Shown: piece after piece, positions 15,507 to 23,168 of the stretch
Layout: the number at the start of each line of letters is the position of its first letter
Position numbering within the stretch: the first letter of the stretch is position 1
Origin: Melanopsichium pennsylvanicum
Lineage: Eukaryota; Basidiomycota; Ustilaginomycetes; Ustilaginales
Reading direction: 5' to 3'
Length of the DNA stretch: 23,168 nt
NCBI GenBank assembly: GCA_900208305.1
Contig: OAPG01000047.1
Location: forward strand, 1 to 23,168
The notes under the pieces: generated by a model
The model's input: only the letters and a program-made list of their open reading frames with translations
The model's database searches: none
What the model was told of the DNA's origin: nothing
Made by a program: the position numbers and the translations under genes

Positions 15507-16608
15507 CAAGCGTTTAATCATATATAGTGGTAATAATCCTATCTCCTAATATATGACCCTGTACCTATTTCTCCATGATACATAGAAATTGAAATGGGCC
15601 TTGTGTTAGTAATAAACTAAAAACACTCCGACTGTACATTAAGCATTTTTGTATTCTTTTTTTTTAGTAGAGTAAAGAAGATAAATACCCACCGATGGAC
15701 CAGTCTGTAGCGATCATTCTATTTTTATTACAAAGTGGCGGTACATATCTAAATTATATAGTGTAGATACCCTTTTTAATATCATAGAATAGCCGACGGT
15801 CTAGATTTGAGATACAATCTTTGACCGTTTTCATCAGTGTCGCCTTAAATATTTAAGACTATACATTAATAATAAAATATATCTAAGAAGTGCAACTCTC
15901 CAAGTTTATATAGCATAGATGAAACGATATATGGTTGTACAATTTCACGAAGAGCAGGCATTGACTCTTTAATACATAAATAATATACTGATTTTCAACT
16001 CCAGCCGATTGTACTGAAGTACGTAGATTATACTTATCAAATAGCACATTAGATAGTAGAAGACAATCTTCATAAGAAAAGAATTCGTAGAAAATTTAGT
16101 CCTTTACCGACTCGACCTCCATCATCCATAATCCAGATAGCGAGGGCAAGAGGTGTTAGAAACTCTCCAATATTTTTTGGAACGCATTTAACACCATTTA
16201 CATACCAAAGATCATGAATCAATTTATACTGCTATAAGTAAAAGTGTGAAACCGAATGACATATCGAAGTTTACCACCTAGACCTAGTCGAGTTTGAATT
16301 TTTGGTAGATTAGGTGTACTATACCTAGATTAGAAATAAGATTGTGAAGCCAAAGAAGATATTCTTTATGAATAGCTTCTTGAGAAAAACTAATACGAGT
16401 ACCATTACCTATAGCACGCCGTTCAGCGTGACTATCTCCCAGAAGAGAACCAAAAATAATAGATAGAATATCCATATTATGTGCTCCAACTCGAGATGTA
16501 GCTGGTAGTCGTTTTGCTATAAGATTATCGCTAAGATAAACAGTAATGAAGATAAAGGATCCGAAGATAATATAACTATTATTAATGCATGTGGGGCAAT
16601 AAATTTTT
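15507..16608 (-). mobile_element. Mirror copy of cob intron 3 with frame-shifted HEG
   Basis: The LAGLIDADG_2 ORF is open from exon 3 to ISNLG (16284-16649) and then shifts. A second break affects the region around [12 protein letters not shown]. The group I core (CCAGTCTGTAGCGATC and TCCGACTGTACATTAAGC) is retained. Confidence 0.85.
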
Positions 16609-16643
16609 ACCCATAGACTCATTTGTCCGTAAGGCAGAACATA
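16609..16643 (-). pseudogene. cob: Mirror copy of cob exon 3 (one base short)
   Basis: [12 protein letters not shown] with one G missing in the final Gly codon. An extra A just inside the intron restores the downstream frame, which is why the ORF reads SLWVKIYC here. Confidence 0.85.
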
Positions 16644-17916
16644 CAACATCTCTATCTATTTACTATATATTATCACAGTAAATAATAGTTGTACCTAATC
16701 AATAAATAATCATATTACTATTATTTATATCATTTTAGGCCTTGAAAAGTAGTACAGATTTTGTCTTTACTTTAGATGTCCGACTGTACATTAAGCACCA
16801 TTTCAGGCACCCACAAGTGACCCAGTCTGTAGCGATCGTGTATACAACCGACGGTCTTGAAAGGTGATAACTTCCGTTGACCGTTTTCACTCGCATTGCC
16901 AAAGATAATATTATAATTACTATCTCCAATACCCCCGTCGAGGTATTCTATCATTATTAACCCTATTCTCTATACAGATTAAAAAGGGGAAAACAATAGG
17001 ACTATAAATGTATTTTTATATTAAACTTTGCAGTATATTAATATAACTAATTATTCAATAGTATCTTTAGTTGTTTTTAACAAGAAATTTATTCTTAATA
17101 ACACCGGCCCCATTTAGAGCACGTTGAATAGTCTTTTCAGCACATGAAATCGCAATACTTGCTTCCTTAATGCTTATAAAATGAATAGGATTAGAACCAT
17201 CAAGATTTATAATAGTAACAGGTCGCATATTAGTGGAACATTTCATTCGTGATTCAATAGACATAGGTTATCGAAGTAGTGCTGCTTTACGAATAAGTTC
17301 ACGTGTTTCTTGAGAAAGTGTTTTTCCTTTGTTAAATATTTCCAACTCGTTCTCGTCGTTCTTCAGAATAATTATCACGCATTTTAGCTAGAGACTCTTC
17401 GGAATGTTTCCATCCGCGCGCAGCGCCTATTACTAGCAAGAGGTGCAATATTGTATTGTGGTTTCAGAGTCTGTAGATAATAATCTTCTCGATTAAGAAG
17501 AAGTGTACTATCCATTTTATTTTCTTGTGGTACAATTTCTAGTACTAGAAATGCAAATTGAGATAGTCCATATTTGTTTACAGCATTAGCAACTCGTTTA
17601 TTTCCTGTAAAAGAGAATAGATGCTTATGGAAACGCATATAAAGATTACCTGTAACAGCACTACCTACATAATATTCCCTGTTACTAGATTAATAATCAT
17701 ATAAATACCTGAGAAAGATTTAAGAGATTGATAAGCAATCTTTTTTGTATCAGGATTAGTAAGATTTTCAAATAGAAGGCGCTATGCGCGGTTTAATATT
17801 CTGTTTATCAAGAATAGATTGTAGACGTGAACTAGGAATAAGAAGAGTAGGAATAGAAAGATATTGAATATTAGTTTATCGATATTATAAAAACACATCC
17901 ATTTTTGGCCAATAAA
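16644..17916 (-). mobile_element. Mirror copy of cob intron 2 with broken GIY-YIG ORF
   Basis: It contains the same two GC clusters (about 17412-17426 and 17778-17791) and the same TAA as the left copy, plus extra indels of its own, for instance near 17338 and 17681. Group I core strings are present. Confidence 0.87.
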
Positions 17917-18108
17917 ACCAAGGAAAGCAATAGCCATCATTAGAACTAGAATAATAACTCCAATTGACCATAGTAGTGTTCGTGGTGATTTGTATGATCC
18001 ATAGTATAGTCCTCGTCCAATGTGAAGATATACAAAGATAAAGAAAAAGGATGCTGTATTAGCGTGTAGGTATCGAATTAGCCATCCATAGTTAACATCT
18101 CGCATAAT
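17917..18108 (-). CDS. cob: Mirror copy of cob exon 2
   Basis: [10 protein letters not shown] through AIAFLG, 192 bases, intact and the same length as the left exon. Confidence 0.9.
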
Positions 18109-19637
18109 CAAAGAAAGATACTCACAGAAATTTGTGCGCTAGCTAATAAAATCAAATATTTTTATAAAATAATATTTACTTAGCTTTTGTTGTAAATTCA
18201 TATCGTTCTTGATAGGATTTACCAGTATCAAGATATCGTGCTACAATTCGAGTTGTACCATTTAGCCCAACACTAGCGGCAGCTTCCGCATTACTCGTAA
18301 AAAGACTACCTTTTACTAGCACATTATAATCATAAACCCAAACATTTCGTGTTTATAAGTTTTAGCAAATTCAAATTCAAATTCAAATTCAAATTTTGTG
18401 ATAGCTCTAGATGAGTCATTTTTGGAGTTAGTGTTACAGGTAGAGAAGTATCAAACAGTGCAATATCAATATTAGGTGTATTAACTTATTTAATTGCTGT
18501 ACTATATCATGATTTATTAACAAAATAAGCAATAGCTACTGCTAGTTTACGTCCTTCTGTTAGATAAATATAACCAAATTTATGTATATATAGTACAATA
18601 CACCAATAATAAATCAGTTCCTTTTCGTGTTTGGAATGGAAATTGAATAAGAAGATGTGCTAGAATATCATGAAGAGAATCAATATTATTATATTAAATA
18701 ACTAGTACATTAGTATTTTTATTCTATTTTATTTTAGTGATACAGAAAATTGACTAAATTGAAATTCAGTTGATAGTGAAATTATAAAATTTAGAGATTG
18801 AAGCTAGAACATGTGTATTTCGGACATTTTGTACAATTTTAAAGTAAGGAACTAACCAATAAACAAAAATAGTGTTATTAGTGTATTTGGAATTAGTTCA
18901 TAATTAATAGACTGTCGACCTGTATTCATATTTTTAATACTGGTTTTTAGCCATGTTAGATCCGATCCTATAAATACAGAACTTTTATTAATTACTAGCT
19001 TTTAACTACTTTACAAAATATAGATAATCGAGATATTTTGTAGTTAGTAGCTTATATTGATCTAGAATAGGAAATAGTATATTAATAAAATCAGCAGTAT
19101 TATTAATAACATATACAGCACTATTTTTATTAATAATTACTTTACCTACACCTATAAACTCTTTAATTTTATAAAGAATTTCAATATCATCAATATGTAG
19201 GTTAATTCGGAACATAACACGTAGATACTTACGATCCATAAAAACTTAAAAATTTACGGGCGCATCAATAAATCCAACTAGCCACTGTTTGAATTCTTCT
19301 TTAGTAAAAGTTTTAATCTCTTTTTTATATAGTTAAAGCACGATACTTGACACGCTAAGCTGTGAGATCGTTGCCTTGGACTATATTATCTTTTATTATA
19401 TCAACAATTTATTTTCTTTTTATTTTTAATAATCTAAGTTTATTTATAATTAATAAAAGCCTCGCGTGTAGTCTCTGAGGATCCTACTTTCTTAAATTTA
19501 AGATTTGGTTTCCTGCTGATTGTCCCTTATGATCCTTTAGATTTTTACTTCTTTTTATAAATTAGTACTATATGGCTTAATAGGCTTTCCAGCAATAGCG
19601 AAGTTTAATGAGCACATCAATAGGACTTTTAAAAAGT
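18109..19637 (-). mobile_element. Mirror copy of cob intron 1 with degenerate HEG
   Basis: It repeats the degenerate LAGLIDADG ORF, including the altered first motif, the missing second motif and the AATTTG array, with a few further indels. The core strings for P7 (TAGTC at about 19500 as its complement, and GGACTATATTATC near 19378-19390) are kept. Confidence 0.85.
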
Positions 19638-19838
19638 ATGCTCAACACTAATAAATGCTAGATCAACTGATGGTGTATAATGCATAGCTAGAAATACTCC
19701 TGTAAGAATTTGGATTACTAGACAAGTTCCTAGTAGTGATCCAAAGTTCCACATGTAAGAAATATTCGAAGGTTGTGGACTATCAACTAGGTAACTATTA
19801 ACTAGACCTAGAATAGGATGTGATTTAAGTAGTCGCAT
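19638..19838 (-). CDS. cob: Mirror copy of cob exon 1
   Basis: [10 protein letters not shown] through FISVEH, 201 bases, same length as the left exon and intact. Confidence 0.9.
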
Positions 19839-20468
19839 TAACTTTTTTCTTTTTTTTACCTTTCATTTAATATAGTTAAAATATTTTTATCCTATTTTAT
19901 TTATATTATGATAAGGATTTTCTATTCCATCTTATTGTTATTTACTTATCCTTTCTTTTAATGTACTATATCTTACTAAGATATCAATATTTTTAATTTA
20001 GAATAGATAAAGAAGTAGAACACTTCTATTATATTCTATGAATTTTTATCCATACTGTTCTGTAAATATACACGACTCTATGGTATATTACTATTTCCAC
20101 TAATTTTAGTCATTCTATTTTTAGAATAGAATATTTTATAGCTCTATATAAATTACTATTTTTAAGGCTTATATCATTGATAAGATTCAATTATCTCAAC
20201 ACCTATATAAATCATTCAATTAAAAAACAAAATGAATTTCATTTTTTTACACTTATATAAAAGTAAAATAATGATAATATGTTAAGCATTTTTTATTATT
20301 ACAGTTCTGTTCAGTTCAGTTCTGTTCTTTTTCTTTTTTATAGTTAAGTTAATAAGAGGCCGCGGACTATATTTTATTTTCTTTTATTTTATTTAAAATA
20401 TTCGCCTACGGCTTTCTTTTTTATCCTTTTTTATTAGAGAAATTTAAACAGGCTCCTTTAATTTGTAT
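19839..20468. other. Mirror copy of the cob upstream spacer
   Basis: Reverse complement of 7147-7784 with small indels. No gene. The GC clusters near 20359-20366 and 20402-20413 correspond to those of the left arm. Confidence 0.6.
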
Positions 20469-20540
20469 TTTGGTCCTAGAGGAATCGAACCTCTATAATG
20501 TCTTTATCGGAAACACATTCTAACGTTGAATTAAGGACAA
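20469..20540 (-). tRNA. trnI: tRNA-Ile(GAU), mirror copy with two indels
   Basis: Anticodon arm and T arm match the left copy. One extra base lies in the 3' acceptor strand (TTGGTCCT in place of TTGTCCT on the plus strand) and one base is missing in the D loop. As written, the acceptor stem would be imperfect. Confidence 0.8.
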
Positions 20541-20827
20541 TTTAAGTATTTTCTATTCTTATATAATAAAAGTATCTAGCACTATTATAAATATTCATTT
20601 TTCGTATTAGATGTCCTTTCCCGCGATTTATAGTTATAAAAATCTTTCCCGCACCTATAAATCTTCTATTTTTATTGGCGCATTTAACTAGTTAAATTTA
20701 GTTGACCGAACATTCGGCAAAAATATTCATATTCATATTCATATTCATATTCTATTTTTATAGGCGCAATCACATATTTTAGTAGGGGGGACAAATATCG
20801 ATTCGATTCACCGTAGATTTCTCTATA
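20541..20827. other. Mirror copy of the cox3-tRNA-Ile spacer
   Basis: Contains the ATTCAT hexamer array and the dispersed TATAGGCGC-type motifs in inverted order. No gene. Confidence 0.6.
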
Positions 20828-21654
20828 TTAGCTTCCCCACCAGTATACTGAGATGAATAGGAATAGCCAAACAACATCAACAAAGTGCCAGTATAGGATT
20901 GATGCTTCAAATCCTAGGTGGTGGTGTCTGTTAGATGGTAATTAGCATTCGAAGAATGCTACTGCGATAAAGGCAGTACCAATAATTACTGTACACCATG
21001 GAATCCAGTTGAAAGAAGAATGTTGATCCAAATACACCATCAGCAATTGTAAATCCAGCATTTACATACTCGATACCTTGACAGATTGTAAATAGAACAG
21101 CAAAGATTAGTGTCATTAGTGTTCCTAGGATAGCACCTCGTCGTTACCTTCAATTACAGAGTGGGTGCATATGTAACAGTAGCTCCTGATGATAGTAGTA
21201 GAATAGTATTTAGTAGTGGTAGCCGAATGCATTAATTGTAGCGATACCAACTGGTGGCATGAGCTCCTAGTTCTACTGTTGGTGATAGACTTGAGTGGAA
21301 GAATGCCCAGAACACTGGAGATAAAGAAGAATACCTCTGAGAAATAAATAGAGCAACCACCCATAGTATTCCTTTTTGTACTAGGATTGTATGATCTCCA
21401 AGGAATGTTCCTTCTGCTACTACATCTCGGAACCATAGAGTCATAGCTGCAACTGTTGTTGCTAGCCCGATTCCAACTAGTAGAGCTCCTGAACCTCCAA
21501 GAGGGTTAGCGTAACCGTTAAAGTACATTACTGCTGCTGAAGTTGGAATTAGAAGTCCAAATGATGTTAGTAGTGGCCATGGACTAGGTGTAACTAGATG
21601 GAATGGCTGAAATTGAAATTGTGTTCGTGATAGTGTTGTGTTTTGTGTGTTCAT
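20828..21654 (-). pseudogene. cox3: Mirror copy of cox3, frame-shifted
   Basis: 827 bases against 837 in the left copy. The N-terminal part through TILVQKG stays in frame. Then single-base changes break it, for example in the segments encoding GITMGVALF, ELGAQWPP, NAFELPL, EGNRRGA, HGVHV and TDHHHLG. Conserved parts are readable in alternate frames. Essential positions are hit at random, which argues for sequence errors more than for gradual decay. Confidence 0.93.
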
Positions 21655-22762
21655 TGTTAATTTGTATATATTATAAAAGGATGTTAATTTTGCGCTTGCG
21701 CGCGTTCATATTATTTATAATCTTTATATTCCTTTTTGATTACAGCGTTAATGCTCTCATTACCTATTTTATAGGCCCGGCCGATTAAATAGGATTATAA
21801 GTAATACGCCCTATAAAAATCATAGATTTTTATTGTGCGATATATTTTTCTACATATATATAATCTATATAGGTTATATATCTATATTAAAAGAATTCTT
21901 TTTCATATATCAATAATATACCTTTAAATTACTATATAATATATATAGACTATACATATTATATTTAGACGCAACGTACTAAAGTTAGTAATTCAATGAA
22001 AATTTCTTATGTATATATTAAATGTTTACTTCAAACAATTTAATAATTACAATATTACATCGTTATAAAATTGTATTTACATTTTTCGCATACCTTATAA
22101 ATTTTATCTGTTGACGCTTGTTTAATTGAAATTGAATAGGCCATAGTATTTGTATTATTCAAAATCTAGTAAGATTAGTAAGAGTATATATACAAATAGA
22201 GGACACTACTATAATATCAGATTTTTATAACTGCAGCACACCTACTTTCTTCAGATATAAAGAAACTTTTTCTTTTTCGAACGCATTTTAAAGGACCGGT
22301 ACTATTACAATACTAATTATATATATAAATATTTTATATATATAAAATGAAATTAATTATAGTAGATCTTTTAATACAAATTAATGCATAGGTCCGATCC
22401 CTAAATAAGTTAGCATAAAATGAAAATTTATAGATGTCTTCTCCGTTAATTTTACTATATAATAGCTGGTATTTATTTATTATATTCCTAGATAATAAAA
22501 TTTTGATTACTTAATAAGGCAAGAAAATTAGAATACGAAAACACAAAAAAAAGACCGGTATGTTTTCTTTTTAAAATTACGCTTACCGATTCCTATATAA
22601 ATAATTATATATATAGGAGATATATTTATATATCATAGTGAAATAACAAAATAGTTTTCTTTCAGTCTATTTTTTATTAACGCCAGCATAAAAAGTAAAC
22701 GCTACGAAAATGTTTATTCTATATATGAAATAAATCCGCGCGCAAGCGAAAATTAATTGAAA
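21655..22762. other. Mirror copy of the cox3 upstream spacer
   Basis: Reverse complement of 4840-5947 with scattered small differences. It includes the GC clusters at 21692-21704 and 22736-22748 and the AT palindrome near 22318-22346. No gene beyond the tiny CxxC frame at 22055-22144. Confidence 0.6.
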
Positions 22763-22847
22763 GGACGTGTGACAGAGTGGTTTAATGTACCTGGCTTGAG
22801 TCTAGGAGTTCTTACCGAGAACCGGGAGTTCGAATCTCCCGCGTCCG
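22763..22847 (+). tRNA. trnS2: tRNA-Ser(UGA), mirror copy
   Basis: Same cloverleaf as 4754-4839, with one C missing from the C run at the T-stem/acceptor junction. The anticodon TGA and the variable arm are unchanged. Confidence 0.9.
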
Positions 22848-23168
22848 TACACACAAATCCATTTTATTTTGACTAAAATCTTCGCCTACGCCTTCTTTTT
22901 TGTTAGCGGCTATTTTTTACGGAGAAAAAAAAAAAAGAAGAGATTTAATACTGTTATTTTATATCTGCATACAATAAACATCCTTCGGGCGTTTTATTAT
23001 AAATAAGTTTAATTTGACAACTAATTATAATAGATATTCATAATTAACCATGAAAACACTAAACACAAAAAACACATGGCTACTTAAATATCCGGCATAA
23101 AAATATCTACGATATTTTCTTAGCAGCATATAAGAAGAGAGTCCTACATTTTAGATTTTATAGTATAT
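22848..23168. other. Mirror copy of the spacer next to tRNA-Ser(UGA)
   Basis: Reverse complement of about 4438-4753. No gene. It ends at the window edge while still homologous to the left arm. Confidence 0.6.

Larger units (their letters stand above)
13952..23168 (-). repeat. Right arm of the giant inverted repeat
   Basis: The reverse complement of 4438-13690, gene for gene. It differs mainly by single-base deletions and some insertions, which break cox3, the HEGs and the tRNA-Ile structure. cob exons 1, 2 and 4 keep the left-arm length. The arm reaches the window end without a visible boundary. Confidence 0.97.

Noticed and set aside
1..23168. rRNA genes, RNase P RNA and CRISPR arrays
   Set aside because: I looked for conserved landmarks and spaced repeats and saw none. 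The regular arrays are microsatellites without spacers.
13952..23168. Right-arm cox3 and HEG breaks as an example of programmed translational bypassing
   Set aside because: The breaks are single-base indels absent from the intact left copy and not the defined insertions expected of bypass elements.

Overview
The window is fungal mitochondrial DNA, most likely from an ascomycete yeast. It is very AT-rich, with tRNA genes, cox3 and an intron-laden cob. All four cob introns look like group I introns carrying LAGLIDADG or GIY-YIG homing-endonuclease genes (HEGs), and short GC-rich clusters and microsatellites are scattered between genes. CUN reads naturally as leucine in conserved cox3 and cob positions, so this is not the CUN=Thr code of Saccharomyces relatives. 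The species cannot be named from the sequence alone.

Layout. Bases 1-4437 are present once: tRNA-Gln, tRNA-Lys (-), tRNA-Ser(GCU), a decayed set of hydrophobic open frames (about 900-2650) that I cannot assign, a hexamer microsatellite, then tRNA-Ala, tRNA-Phe and tRNA-Tyr. From about 4438 to 13690 lies the clean copy of a block: tRNA-Ser(UGA) (-), cox3, tRNA-Ile, and cob exons 1-4 with introns 1-4, plus the damaged start of exon 5. From about 13952 to the window end the same block returns in inverted order and orientation. The whole is a near-palindrome with arms of at least 9.2 kb whose outer limit lies beyond the window. Its axis (13690-13950) sits inside cob exon 5 and holds a third, homopolymer-ridden fragment of the intron-4 HEG.

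The two arms differ mostly by single-base indels that fall without regard to function: in cox3, in tRNAs and in HEGs alike. The left arm is intact until about 13.5 kb. This looks more like uncorrected long-read sequence on a fold-back junction than evolutionary divergence, although large inverted repeats containing cox3 are real in some yeasts (Candida albicans, for example). No complete cob is present in either arm, because both stop near the conserved GHS segment.

Function. cox3 encodes a core subunit of cytochrome c oxidase and cob the cytochrome b of complex III. The tRNAs punctuate the units. The HEG products probably spread, and in some cases help splice, their host introns. A striking codon pattern runs through cox3, the cob exons and the intact HEGs: leucine is written CTN and never TTA/TTG, and arginine CGN and never AGA/AGG, despite the AT-rich background. 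This pattern also marks the decayed frames at 900-2650 as former coding sequence.
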